DNA of 64,000 bases from Pseudogemmatithrix spongiicola (GCF_030623445.1 NZ_CP130613.1:1054001-1118000); one strand, 5' to 3'; shown: positions 8,734-17,652, numbered from the stretch's first letter. The notes: generated by a model from the letters alone, not told the origin. Translations and numbers: made by a program.

Positions 8734-10860
8734 ATGCGAGTCCTCGCCATCCTCCCCGTCTGCCTCCTCGCCCTGCCCCTCGCGGCGCAGGGCCGCCCAT
8801 CGCCGGACAGCGTCCGAGCGGATTCCGCCCAGCGGCTCGCGACCCAGCGCGTGACCGTTGCCCGGGGCGACGCCGCGCTGGACCGCGTGCCCTGGGCCGT
8901 GGGCACGCAGCGCGTCGAGCAAGTGCGGCGCGGCCAGGCGACGGTCGGCATCGATGAGGCGCTCGCGAACATCCCGGGCGTCGTGGTCGCGAATCGCTAC
9001 AACTACGCGCTGGACCAGCGGGTGTCGATCCGCGGCGCGGGGAGTCGGGCCAACTTCGGCCTGCGCGGCGTGAAGGTGTTGCTCGACGGCGTGCCGCAGT
9101 CGCTGCCGGACGGACAGTCGCAGCTCACCAACGTGGACCTGGCGGCGATCGGGTCGGTCGAGGTGCTGCGCGGCTCGGCGTCATCGCTGTACGGCAACGG
9201 GTCGGGCGGCGTGATCGCATTCACCACGGATCTCAGCTCGCCGACGCCGCTGGGTGTCACGCTGCGGCACACGAGCGGCTCGTTCGGGCTCGAGAAGTCG
9301 CAACTGCGGCTCGCCGGCCGCGGGGAGCGCACGCTGGGCATGCTCAGCGTGTCCCGCACGCGCGTGGATGGCTTCCGCCAGTACAGCGCGGCGGAGACCT
9401 CGCAACTGCTGGCGGCGCTCGACCGCGCCATCGGCGCCAACATGACGCTGCAGCTGCGCGCCGGCACGGCGGAAGTGCCGAAGGCCTTGAATCCGGGGGC
9501 GCAGACGCAGGCGGAGTACGACGCGAATCCCGACAGCGCCGCCCTGGCCAACGTGAATCGCGGCGCGAGCCGCGAGGTCACGCAGCGGTATCTCTCGGCG
9601 CGGCTGCGGGGCAGCATGGCGCGAGGCGAGTGGAGCGCGGCGCTGTACGGGCAGCGCCGCTTCGTGGACAACGCCCTCGCCGTTCCGCCTCCGGGTGCGC
9701 CGACGGCCGCGACCTCGCCGCGCGGCACGTTCAGTACGCTCGACCGCCGCGTGACGGGCGCGCGCGTCGATGTCCAGCGGCAGCTGGCGGAGGCGTGGCG
9801 ACTCACGACGGGCTTCGACCTGCAGCGCAGCTTCGACGTGCGGCGCAACCAGGCGGCGACGGGGGGACGGCCGACGACGCCCACAGACACGTTGCTGCTC
9901 GACCAGAACGAGATCGTCGTCAGCGTCGGGCCGTTCGCGCAGGTGCAGTGGGAGCCCACGCCCACGCTCACGGTCAGCACTGGCGCACGCTGGGATCGCC
10001 TGGAGTTCCGGGTCGACGACAACTTCCTGACCGACGGGCGCGACAACACGGGCAGCCGTCTGCTCACCGCGACGACCGGGCACCTTGGCGCGGTGTGGCG
10101 GCTGCGGGAGTGGATCGCGCCGTACGCGAACGTGGCCACGGCCTTCGAGACGCCGACGACGACGGAGCTGCAAGTGCGGCCGGACGGGCAGGGGGGATTC
10201 AATCCCGAGCTCGGCCCGCAACGACTGCGCACGCTCGAGGTCGGTGCGCGCGGACGTTGGGGCGCGCGGCTGACCTACGAGCTGGCGCTGTTCCAGGTCG
10301 ACGCCGAGGACGCGATCGTGCAGTACTTGGAGACCTCTGGTCGCGCGTTCTTCCGCAACGCGGGGCAGACACGGAGCCGCGGCGCGGAGCTGGGGCTCGG
10401 GCTGCGCGCGACGACCTGGTTGGAGCTGCAGGCGGCGTATACGCTGGCGGACTATCGCTTCGACGAGTACATCCTGCCGCTCACGAGCACGACGGCCGAC
10501 ACGCTGGACGGCAATCGCCTCGCCGGGGTGCCCGAGCGCGCGCTGCGGCTCGGTGCGCGGGCCCGCTGGCGCGCGACGACCGTCGATGTGGACCACAGCA
10601 CGCAGGGCGCGATGTTCGGCGACGATCGGAATCTCGTGCCGGTGGGCAGCTGGGGGCGTGGGCAGCTCAACCTGCGCGTCGCGCACACGGCCGAGCTGCG
10701 CGGCTGGCGCGTGGAGCCCTTCGCCAGCGTGCAGAACGCGCTCGACGAGCGCTACGTGGGGGCCGTGACACTGAATGGTGCCTTCGGGCGCGTGCTCGAG
10801 GGCGCGCCGGGTCGCAACTGGTATGTGGGCGTGGAGCTCGCCGCGCCGCTGCTGCGCTGA
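8734..10860 (+). CDS. TonB-dependent outer-membrane receptor
   Basis: The 708-residue protein begins with a signal peptide (MRVLAILPVCLLALPLAAQG). A plug domain follows at about residues 60-175 (IDEALANIPGVVV, RGAGSRANFGLRG, LRGSASSLYGNGSGG). The rest is a beta-barrel with many alternating aromatic strands, ending in VGVELAAPLLR. Such receptors import siderophores, cobalamin or other large ligands using TonB energy. No ligand-specific neighbour is present, so the substrate is unknown. ATG 8734 was chosen because the signal peptide starts there. It is divergent from the hybrid kinase gene, with 97 bp between the starts. Confidence 0.9.
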   Translation: MRVLAILPVCLLALPLAAQGRPSPDSVRADSAQRLATQRVTVARGDAALDRVPWAVGTQRVEQVRRGQATVGIDEALANIPGVVVANRYNYALDQRVSIRGAGSRANFGLRGVKVLLDGVPQSLPDGQSQLTNVDLAAIGSVEVLRGSASSLYGNGSGGVIAFTTDLSSPTPLGVTLRHTSGSFGLEKSQLRLAGRGERTLGMLSVSRTRVDGFRQYSAAETSQLLAALDRAIGANMTLQLRAGTAEVPKALNPGAQTQAEYDANPDSAALANVNRGASREVTQRYLSARLRGSMARGEWSAALYGQRRFVDNALAVPPPGAPTAATSPRGTFSTLDRRVTGARVDVQRQLAEAWRLTTGFDLQRSFDVRRNQAATGGRPTTPTDTLLLDQNEIVVSVGPFAQVQWEPTPTLTVSTGARWDRLEFRVDDNFLTDGRDNTGSRLLTATTGHLGAVWRLREWIAPYANVATAFETPTTTELQVRPDGQGGFNPELGPQRLRTLEVGARGRWGARLTYELALFQVDAEDAIVQYLETSGRAFFRNAGQTRSRGAELGLGLRATTWLELQAAYTLADYRFDEYILPLTSTTADTLDGNRLAGVPERALRLGARARWRATTVDVDHSTQGAMFGDDRNLVPVGSWGRGQLNLRVAHTAELRGWRVEPFASVQNALDERYVGAVTLNGAFGRVLEGAPGRNWYVGVELAAPLLR

Positions 10861-10897
10861 GCGCCGACGCCGCGGCCAGCGCCGTTGCACGCGTGAT

Positions 10898-10903
10898 TAG
10901 TTT
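10898..10903 (+). promoter_or_regulatory. TANNNT -10-like motif before SET gene start
   Basis: TAGTTT ends 6 nt before the ATG at 10910, and no Shine-Dalgarno sequence is present. Confidence 0.4.
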
Positions 10904-10909
10904 GCGCGG

Positions 10910-11440
10910 ATGCCACAACCGAACCCCTTAGCCTTCGAAATCCGCGACTCCGGCATCGCCGGCAAGGGCGCGTTTGCCATCCGTCCCATTCAGAAGGGCG
11001 AGCAACTCATCGAATACGTGGGCGAGCGCATCACGCACGCCGAGGCCGATGCGCGCTACGACGACGAGTCGATGGACGAGCACCACACGTTCCTGTTCAC
11101 GATCTCGTCGCGCATGGTGATCGACGCGACCAACGACGGCAACGAGTCGCGCTACATCAATCATTCCTGCGATCCGAACTGCGAGGCGGAGATCGACAAG
11201 GGCCGCGTGTTCATCTCGGCCATCCGCGACATCCCGGTCGGCGAGGAACTGCACTACGACTACGCGTACGAGCGCAGCGGCGACGAGACCGAGGAAGACG
11301 AGAAGCGCTACAAGTGCCTCTGCGGCACGGCCAAGTGCCGCGGCTCGATCATGGAACCGGTGAGCGTCTTCAAGGCCCGCAAGCGCAAGGAGGCGGCGCA
11401 GCGCGCCGCCCGGAAGCGCAGGGCCGCTACGAAGAAGTAG
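10910..11440 (+). CDS. SET-domain protein lysine methyltransferase
   Basis: The 176-residue protein is a compact SET domain with post-SET motif. It shows GKGAFAI (residues 18-24), RYINHSCDPNC (81-91, cofactor binding), the catalytic-tyrosine strand YDYAY (116-120) and the post-SET pattern C136-x-C138-x4-C143, which with Cys91 can bind zinc. SET enzymes transfer methyl from S-adenosylmethionine to protein lysines. The last 23 residues contain about 12 Lys/Arg and could bind nucleic acid or be a substrate tail. Bacterial substrates of this subgroup are unknown to me. The 3' end overlaps the convergent esterase gene by 14 bp. Confidence 0.9.
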   Translation: MPQPNPLAFEIRDSGIAGKGAFAIRPIQKGEQLIEYVGERITHAEADARYDDESMDEHHTFLFTISSRMVIDATNDGNESRYINHSCDPNCEAEIDKGRVFISAIRDIPVGEELHYDYAYERSGDETEEDEKRYKCLCGTAKCRGSIMEPVSVFKARKRKEAAQRAARKRRAATKK

Positions 11441-12047
11441 CCGTACGCCACGCGCGCGACGCGTCCACGTCGTCGCGCGTGAGTTGGTGGCCGACCGGTG
11501 CCCAACGCAGCGTCACGTCGGCGCCGGCCTCGCGCAGCATCGTCGCGAGGCGTTCGCTGTTGCTCGGCGTGATGATGGGGTCGTGCTCGCCGGCGGCGAT
11601 GAACACGCGCGTGCCGCGCAGGTCGGGCAGCGTCTCGGGCTCGAACGGCACCATCGCGCGGTAGAGGATCGCCTCGCGCACGAGGCCCGGCCGCAGCAGG
11701 AGCAGCGCCGCCGCGATGTTCGCCCCGTTGCTGAAGCCCACCGCCGTCACGCCGTCGGTGGCGAAGCCGTATTCGGCGCTGGCGGCTACGACGAAGTCGC
11801 CGAGCTGCGCGGTGCGGGCCTTGAGATCGGGGATGTCGAAGACGCCCTCGGCGAGCCGGCGGAAGAAGCGCGGCATGCCGTGCTCGAGCACCTGCCCGCG
11901 CGGCGACAGGAGATTCGCCTCGCGGTCGATGAGGTCGCCGAGGGGAATGAGGTCGTTTTCGTCACCGCCGGTGCCGTGGAGGAGCAGCAGGGTGCGGGCG
12001 CTGCCCTCGCGGGGCTCCCAGCGGTGCGTGAAGGCGAGGTCGGTCAC
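11427..12047 (-). CDS. Phospholipase/carboxylesterase-type alpha/beta hydrolase
   Basis: The 206-residue protein has the alpha/beta-hydrolase pattern LLLLHGTGGDENDL (oxyanion region), GFSNGA (nucleophile Ser), GEHDPII (acid) and VGHQL (His). The layout matches the small carboxylesterase/lysophospholipase family that includes YpfH-like proteins; the substrate cannot be assigned. It starts at GTG 12047, overlapping the TGA stop of the upstream cyclophilin gene by 4 nt (GTGA), which argues for translational coupling. It is the last gene of a three-gene operon. Confidence 0.85.
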   Translation of the reverse strand: MTDLAFTHRWEPREGSARTLLLLHGTGGDENDLIPLGDLIDREANLLSPRGQVLEHGMPRFFRRLAEGVFDIPDLKARTAQLGDFVVAASAEYGFATDGVTAVGFSNGANIAAALLLLRPGLVREAILYRAMVPFEPETLPDLRGTRVFIAAGEHDPIITPSNSERLATMLREAGADVTLRWAPVGHQLTRDDVDASRAWRTATSS

Positions 12048-12712
12048 GGAAACCAGGCTTTGATGACGGTTGCCCGTACAATCCGATCGAGTAGCGGGAA
12101 GTTCGCGGCGAGGTAGGCTTCGCCTTCCCGGGTGATGCGCTCCTGGCTGGGCGCGTTGGCGCCGTCGCCGTAGCCCGTGTAGAGCGAGTCGACCGCGTCG
12201 AGTCCGCTGATCACTTCGCCGATGGGCGGAAAGCCGAGGCCATCGAGACGCGGATTGTCGCGCAGGTTGACGAACATCTGGGTGGTGCGCGTGTTCGGGC
12301 CACCGCTGGCGAAGACGAGCGTACCGCGGCGGTTGGTCTGCGTCACCGGATCGTCGGGGATCGTGCGCGTGCGCCAGCGCGCGGTGACGGCAGTGTCCGC
12401 GGCGAGGCCGAACTGCGAGACGAAGCCGCGGATGGTGCGGAAGAAGCGCGCGCCGTCGTAGTAGCCAGTGGCTACCGCTTCGTAGAACTGCGCGGCGCCA
12501 TTCGGGGCCCAATCGCGGCGGACGATGATGTCTACCTCGCCCTTCGTGGTCGTGAGGCGCGCGACGAAGGAGTCCGGCACGACGCCTGGCGTGAACGGCG
12601 GGACGTCGGGCGCGGGTGCGACGCTGGCCGCCTGCGGCGCGCAGGCGGCCAGCACGACGGCGACGGTGACGACGAGAACGCGGCGAAGGGCGGATGTGGG
12701 AGGGCGCTGCAT
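12044..12712 (-). CDS. Cyclophilin-type peptidyl-prolyl isomerase lipoprotein
   Basis: The 222-residue protein has a lipoprotein signal ending VVLAAC (Cys24), so it is probably anchored in the cell envelope. A cyclophilin fold follows: TTKGEVDIIVRRDWAPN, FFRTIRGFVSQFG, then GTLVFASGGPNTRTTQMFVNL and FPPIGEVISGLDAVDSL. It would catalyse cis-trans proline isomerisation during envelope protein folding. FASGGPNT/TQMF resembles the active-site MA(R)...SQFF region with substitutions, so activity may be altered. It begins 7 bp after the preceding gene and overlaps the next by 4 nt. Confidence 0.85.
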   Translation of the reverse strand: MQRPPTSALRRVLVVTVAVVLAACAPQAASVAPAPDVPPFTPGVVPDSFVARLTTTKGEVDIIVRRDWAPNGAAQFYEAVATGYYDGARFFRTIRGFVSQFGLAADTAVTARWRTRTIPDDPVTQTNRRGTLVFASGGPNTRTTQMFVNLRDNPRLDGLGFPPIGEVISGLDAVDSLYTGYGDGANAPSQERITREGEAYLAANFPLLDRIVRATVIKAWFP

Positions 12713-12719
12713 GGGAGCC

Positions 12720-13208
12720 TTACAGGATGTTGTCGTTGCGGCGCATCACGAGGCGCCGGTCGCGCTCGCGGGTGCCGTTGCGGTACTGGAAGGGCACGGT
12801 GATCTCACGGCCGTTCACCACCGTGCCGGAGAGCATGCGGAGTCCACGCGTCTCCTCGGAGGGATCAGGCGTGAACCTCACTTCGCTGCCGACGATCTCA
12901 TAGCGCCCCGTGACCGCCATCGTCTGCAGCGGGATGCGGCGGTCGCGGCCGCGCGGATCGTTGGCGTACAGCGTGCGGCGGTATCGCACCGAGGCCCGGA
13001 ACCGCCCATCGTCGCGCAACGAGAGCACGAGGCGGTCGAACACGATCAGGTACGTGGTCCCATCCTCGTCCACGACGCGATCGGTCTGCGGCAAGGGGTC
13101 CCGGTCGATGCGTTCGGCGACGAAGGTGCCGGCGCGCAGCGCCGGCACCTGCGCGCGCAGGGGCGCGGCGAGCAACGCGAACGCGAGCAGCAGGAGACGC
13201 AGCGGCAT
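12720..13208 (-). CDS. Secreted protein of unknown function
   Basis: The 162-residue protein starts with a signal peptide (MPLRLLLLAFALLAAPLRAQ). The mature part contains short beta-strand-like stretches (TTYLIVFDRLVLSLRDDGRF, VTGRYEIVGSEVRFTPD, GREITVPFQYRNG), suggesting a lipocalin-like or small beta-sandwich fold. No catalytic motif is recognised. ATG 13208 fits both the signal peptide and a TACCTT motif 6 nt upstream. It is the first gene of an operon with the cyclophilin lipoprotein and the esterase. Confidence 0.7.
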   Translation of the reverse strand: MPLRLLLLAFALLAAPLRAQVPALRAGTFVAERIDRDPLPQTDRVVDEDGTTYLIVFDRLVLSLRDDGRFRASVRYRRTLYANDPRGRDRRIPLQTMAVTGRYEIVGSEVRFTPDPSEETRGLRMLSGTVVNGREITVPFQYRNGTRERDRRLVMRRNDNIL

Positions 13209-13214
13209 GCGCGA

Positions 13215-13220
13215 AAGGTA
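13215..13220 (-). promoter_or_regulatory. TANNNT -10-like motif before secreted-protein gene
   Basis: TACCTT on the minus strand lies 6 nt upstream of the ATG at 13208. Confidence 0.4.
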
Positions 13221-13322
13221 TTCCGTCCGCGGCACGCTGCGCGAGCGCGCCCGGGGATGACGATGCTCCCGCTCGCAATCCTACGATGCCGCGGCGGCGC
13301 GGGGCGCTCGCAGGTTCGGCGC

Positions 13323-14855
13323 ATGCTCGCCGCCCTCCAATCCGCCGCCGTGCTCGGCATCGATGCCTTCACGGTGACCGTGGAAGTCGACGCCGCCCCG
13401 GGACTCCCAGGGTGGACCATGGTGGGTCTGCCCAGTGGCAGCGTGAAGGAGGCCCGCGAGCGGGTCGGCGCGGCGCTGGCCAACGCGGGGCTGCAACTGC
13501 CCCCGCGTCGGTGGACCGTGAATCTCTCGCCCGCCGACGTGCGCAAGGACGGGACGGCCTTCGATCTGCCGATCGCCCTCGCCGCGCTCGTCGCGAGCGG
13601 TCAGCTCGCGGCCGCAGCGGTCGAGGGGCTGCTCTGCGTGGGCGAGCTCGGACTCGACGGGTCGATTCGCCCGGTGCGCGGAGCACTGCCGCTCGCCCGC
13701 GCCGCACGCGCGAGCGGTGCTCGCGCCCTCGTGCTGCCGGCCGCGAATGCCGCCGAGGCCGCCCTGCTGCGCGACGTGCGGCTGGCGCCCTGCGCCTCGT
13801 TGCCGGAACTGATGGCGCATCTGCGCGCGGGGACGCTGCCGCCCGCGCCGGAGCCGACCGTGAGCGCCGAGCGCGTCGATGCGGCCTGCCTGAGCGATGT
13901 GGTGGGGCAACCGGTCGCGAAGCGCGCCCTCGAGATCGCCGCAGCCGGCGGGCACAACCTGTTGCTCGTTGGGCCACCGGGCGCCGGCAAGACCATGTTG
14001 GCGCGTCGGTTGCCGAGTATCCTGCCGGCGCTCGACGACGAGGCGCTGCTGGAGGTCGTCGCGGTGCACAGCGTGGGCGGGATCCTCCCGACGGACCGCG
14101 CCCCGACGCGCACACCGCCGTTCCGCGCCCCGCATCACACGATTTCGCTCCCCGGGTTGATTGGCGGCGGCCCGGGCCCGCGTCCCGGTGAGGTCTCGCT
14201 GGCGCACCGTGGCGTGCTGTTCCTCGACGAGTTGCTCGAGTTGCCGCGCTACGTGCTCGATGCGATGCGGCAGCCGATGGAAGACGCGCGTGTGACGATC
14301 GTGCGTGCCGCGCAGGCCGTCGCGTTCCCAGCGCGCTTCCTCTTGGTCGGTGCGGCGAATCCCTGCCCCTGCGGGCAGGACGGGGAGCCCTCGCAGCGCT
14401 GTCGCTGCTCGGCGGCGGAGATCCAGCGGTACCGCGCGCGGCTCAGTGGTCCGTTGGCCGACCGCATCGACCTCCACGTGCGCATCGGCGCCGTGAAGCT
14501 GGCGACCTTGGGCGAACTGGCGACGGACGAACCGAGCAGCGCTGTGGCGGCGCGGGTCGTAGCTGCACGCGCGCGGCAGACGGCGCGCTACCGCGTGCTG
14601 CCCGGCGTGCGGCTGAACGCCGAGGCGCCGGGCCGCTGGTTGCAGCAGCACGGTCTGCTGACGAGCGAAGCGAGGTCGCTGCTCGGCGAGGCCGCCGACC
14701 GGCTGCGACTCTCGGCACGCGCGTACCACCGCGCGCTGCGCGTGGCGCGCACCGTGGCGGACCTCGACGGCGACGAGCGCGTGGGGACGGGCGCGATCGC
14801 CGAGGCGCTGGTCTTTCGTGCAGGAGACTCCCAGCCGCCCGGGGGAGGCGGATAG
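13323..14855 (+). CDS. comM: YifB/ComM-family magnesium-chelatase-like AAA+ ATPase
   Basis: The 510-residue protein has an N-terminal ChlI-like subdomain (GLPSGSVKEARERV, VNLSPADVRKDGTAFDLP). An AAA+ core follows with Walker A GPPGAGKTML (about 217) and the Walker B segment GVLFLDELLELPR. The zinc-finger-like NPCPCG...CRCS insert and the C-terminal helical domain complete the usual full length. ComM is a branch-migration helicase that aids integration of DNA during natural transformation. ATG 13323 gives the canonical N-terminus MLAALQSAAVLGIDAF. The gene stands alone, divergent from the secreted-protein operon. Confidence 0.93.
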   Translation: MLAALQSAAVLGIDAFTVTVEVDAAPGLPGWTMVGLPSGSVKEARERVGAALANAGLQLPPRRWTVNLSPADVRKDGTAFDLPIALAALVASGQLAAAAVEGLLCVGELGLDGSIRPVRGALPLARAARASGARALVLPAANAAEAALLRDVRLAPCASLPELMAHLRAGTLPPAPEPTVSAERVDAACLSDVVGQPVAKRALEIAAAGGHNLLLVGPPGAGKTMLARRLPSILPALDDEALLEVVAVHSVGGILPTDRAPTRTPPFRAPHHTISLPGLIGGGPGPRPGEVSLAHRGVLFLDELLELPRYVLDAMRQPMEDARVTIVRAAQAVAFPARFLLVGAANPCPCGQDGEPSQRCRCSAAEIQRYRARLSGPLADRIDLHVRIGAVKLATLGELATDEPSSAVAARVVAARARQTARYRVLPGVRLNAEAPGRWLQQHGLLTSEARSLLGEAADRLRLSARAYHRALRVARTVADLDGDERVGTGAIAEALVFRAGDSQPPGGGG

Positions 14856-14886
14856 CTTTCAGGCTTTCCTTTCCCCGACCTGCCAC

Positions 14887-16644
14887 GTGTCCTGTTTCGG
14901 CCGCCAACGCCTCTCGCTGCTGCTCGCCCTCGTCACCTGCGTCGCGGGCGGCGCGCGTGCCCAAGAGGCGGCCGCGCCGTACGACGTGCTCATCCTGAAC
15001 GGGCGCATCGTGGACGGCAGCGGCGGCCCCTCGTTCTACGGCGACTTGGCGATCCGCGGCGACCGCATCGCGATCGTCGGCCCGTCTGGCTTTCTCGTCG
15101 GGCGCGAAGCGAAGGACACGGTGGACGCCACGGGCCTCGTGGTTGCGCCGGGCTTCATCGACATCCTCGGCCAGAGCGGCTGGTACTTCCTCTATGGCGA
15201 CACGCGGTTGATCGCCAAGGTCTCGCAGGGTGTGACCACCGAGATCATCGGCGAGGGCACGACGTACGCGCCGCGGAACCCGCGGTTCATCGGCGCGCGG
15301 CCCGATTCGCTGGCACGGCGGTTCGCGCGGTCCGACGGCTTCGGCCAGTTCCTTGAGGCGATGGAGAAGCGCGGCAGCTCGGTGAACGTCGGGGCGTTCG
15401 TCGGCGGGCATACGCTGCGGCAGTACGGCATGAATACCCGCACGGGGCCGGCGACCCCGGAGGCCGTGCGCGAAATGCAGGGCGCGCTGGTGCGCGCGAT
15501 GCGCGATGGCGCGTTTGGGATCGGCACGGCGCTGATCTACGCACCGGGGACCTTCGCCGGCCCGGATGAACTGATCGAGGTGTCGAAGGCGATGGCCGAG
15601 CTCGACGGCATCTACGCCACGCACCTCCGCTCCGAGGGCGACGGCCTGCTCGACGGGCTGGACGAGGCCATCCGGATCGGGCGCGAAGCGGGCGTCCGCG
15701 TGGAGATCTGGCATCTCAAGGCGGCAGGGCGCCTCAACTGGAACAAGGGCGCGGAGTCGCTGGCGCGGATCGAGGATGCGCGCGCGACGGGGCTCGACAT
15801 CGAGGCCAACATGTATCCGTACGTCGCCGCGGCGACGGGCCTGACGTCCTGCCTGCCGCCGAGCGCGCAGGGGGCGCAGTTGTACACGCGCCTCGCCGAC
15901 TCGGCGCAGCGTCGCGTGATCCGTCGCGAGATCGAACGGCCGACGGGCTTTTGGGAGAATCTCTGCGCACTCGCGACGCCGGAGAACGTGCTGATCTCGC
16001 GGCTGTCCACGCCGGCGCTGCGGAAGTACTCGGGTCAGCGACTCTCGCAGATCGCCGACGACATGGGCGTGGATTGGATCGAGGCGGCGTTCCGGCTCAT
16101 CCGCACCGAGCGCAACCGCGTCGAGACGATCTACTTCCTGATGGACGAGTCGAACGTGGTCGAGAACATGCGGCGCCCGTGGATGAAGTTCGGCTCTGAT
16201 GCCGGCGGGCCCAACCCCCGCGCCGCGTCTGGGCTGGTGCATCCGCGGTCCTACGGCACGTTCACCCGCGTGCTCGGGCCGTACGTGCGCGAGCAGCAGG
16301 TGATTCCACTCGAGGATGCCGTGCGGAAGATGACGTGGGCGAATGCGCGGCGCTTGGGCATCCAGGAGCGCGGGCTGCTCGCGCCGGGCTTCTTCGCCGA
16401 CGTGGTGGTGTTCGATCCTGCGACCGTTGGCGATCGCGCGACGTTCGAGCGGCCGCATCAGGTGTCGGTCGGCGTGCTCCGCACGTACGTGAACGGGACG
16501 CTGGTCTGGCAGAATGGCCAGCACACCGGCGCGAAGCCCGGTCGCGCGGTGCGTGGTCCGGCGTACGCGCCGGGCGCGTCCACGGCGCTCGGCGCGGCAG
16601 CCGGCGTGGGCAACGTCACGCCGGGGCAGAGCGTCGGGCGCTAG
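14887..16644 (+). CDS. D-aminoacylase-like amidohydrolase, exported
   Basis: The protein has about 585 residues with a signal-like N-terminus (LSLLLALVTCVAGGARAQ). The amidohydrolase/D-aminoacylase fold shows in YDVLILNGRIVDGSG, VVAPGFID, ISQGVTTE-like VSQGVTTEIIGEG, THLRSEG, EIWHLK and a C-terminal GFFADVVVFDP strand. The HxH metal motif normally after GFID is replaced by ILGQSGW, so metal binding must differ from characterised D-aminoacylases. The start is uncertain: GTG 14887 was chosen to retain the signal peptide. A TAGCTT motif lies about 28 nt upstream. It may act on N-acyl-D-amino acids or related amides. Confidence 0.75.
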   Translation: MSCFGRQRLSLLLALVTCVAGGARAQEAAAPYDVLILNGRIVDGSGGPSFYGDLAIRGDRIAIVGPSGFLVGREAKDTVDATGLVVAPGFIDILGQSGWYFLYGDTRLIAKVSQGVTTEIIGEGTTYAPRNPRFIGARPDSLARRFARSDGFGQFLEAMEKRGSSVNVGAFVGGHTLRQYGMNTRTGPATPEAVREMQGALVRAMRDGAFGIGTALIYAPGTFAGPDELIEVSKAMAELDGIYATHLRSEGDGLLDGLDEAIRIGREAGVRVEIWHLKAAGRLNWNKGAESLARIEDARATGLDIEANMYPYVAAATGLTSCLPPSAQGAQLYTRLADSAQRRVIRREIERPTGFWENLCALATPENVLISRLSTPALRKYSGQRLSQIADDMGVDWIEAAFRLIRTERNRVETIYFLMDESNVVENMRRPWMKFGSDAGGPNPRAASGLVHPRSYGTFTRVLGPYVREQQVIPLEDAVRKMTWANARRLGIQERGLLAPGFFADVVVFDPATVGDRATFERPHQVSVGVLRTYVNGTLVWQNGQHTGAKPGRAVRGPAYAPGASTALGAAAGVGNVTPGQSVGR

Positions 16645-16647
16645 GTT
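16642..16647 (+). promoter_or_regulatory. TANNNT -10-like motif before larE
   Basis: TAGGTT ends 7 nt before the ATG at 16655 and overlaps the stop of the preceding amidohydrolase gene. Confidence 0.35.
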
Positions 16648-16654
16648 TCGCTGC

Positions 16655-17518
16655 ATGATTGCGCATGACTCCGATTCCTCCGACGTCACCGACGCGCAGC
16701 GCGCGAAGGAATCCGCGCTGCTGACGTGGTTCGCGGCGCAGGGCTCGGCGTTGGTCGGGTTCTCGGGCGGCGTGGACTCCGCGTATCTCGCCATCGTCGC
16801 GCATGAGGCCTTGGGTCCCGCCCGTGCGCTGGCGGTGATCGGCCGCAGCGCGTCGTACCCGGCCGTGCAGTGGGAAACGGCGCGGCGCGTGGCGGCGGGC
16901 TTCGGCGTGTCCGTGCTCGAGGTGGACACGGACGAGATGAACGATCCGCGGTACGCGGCGAACCCCACCAACCGCTGCTACTTCTGCAAGAGCGAGTTGT
17001 GGAGCCGCCTGCAGCCGATCGCCGAAGCGCGCGGCCTGGCGGTGGTGGTCGACGGCACCAACGCCGATGACTTGGGTGACTATCGGCCGGGCAAGCAGGC
17101 CGCGGCGGAGCGCGGGGTGCGGTCGCCCCTCGCGGAGCTGGGCTTCACCAAGGCGGACATCCGTGCCCTCAGCCGCGCCCGCGGCATTCCCACCTGGGCG
17201 CAGCCGTCGTCGCCGTGCCTGTCCTCGCGGTTGCCGTACGGGACGGCGGTGACGCCCGAGCGTTTGCGCATGGTGGAGCTGGCGGAAGCGGGGCTGCGCG
17301 CCCTCGGCGTCACGGGTGACCTGCGCGTGCGCTACTTCGGCGAGACGGCGCGTGTGGAGCTCGCGCGCGAGGTGCTGGCCGAGTGGTCGGTGTCGCCGCG
17401 GCGCGAGGCCGTGGAGCGCGCCGTGCGCGAGGCGGGCTTCACGACGGTGGAGATCGATCCGCGCGGGTTCCGCTCGGGAGCCCTCAATGTGCTGGCCGGC
17501 GTCACGGGAGGGGACTGA
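16655..17518 (+). CDS. larE: LarE-type sulfur transferase
   Basis: The 287-residue protein has the PP-loop ATP pyrophosphatase motif FSGGVDSAYL (36-45). It also has the LarE signatures NRCYFCKSELW (107-117) and PSSPCLSSRLPYG (about 185-197). LarE inserts sulfur into the nickel-pincer nucleotide cofactor of lactate racemase and related enzymes. Cys108, Cys111 and Cys188 form the three-cysteine arrangement seen in [4Fe-4S]-binding LarE proteins; the single-cysteine sacrificial type lacks it. No larA, larB or larC gene is in the window. The TGA stop directly abuts the ATG of the following small membrane-protein gene. Confidence 0.88.
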   Translation: MIAHDSDSSDVTDAQRAKESALLTWFAAQGSALVGFSGGVDSAYLAIVAHEALGPARALAVIGRSASYPAVQWETARRVAAGFGVSVLEVDTDEMNDPRYAANPTNRCYFCKSELWSRLQPIAEARGLAVVVDGTNADDLGDYRPGKQAAAERGVRSPLAELGFTKADIRALSRARGIPTWAQPSSPCLSSRLPYGTAVTPERLRMVELAEAGLRALGVTGDLRVRYFGETARVELAREVLAEWSVSPRREAVERAVREAGFTTVEIDPRGFRSGALNVLAGVTGGD

Positions 17519-17652
17519 ATGTTCTTCGGGCTCATCGGGCGCATCGGATGCGCGATCATCTTGCTCGTGGCGGGTGCGGTGGGCTTCGCCACGAAGGACC
17601 TCTGGATCCCGAAGGTGAAGCCGCACCTCCCGCCGATCATCCAGGAGTGGCT

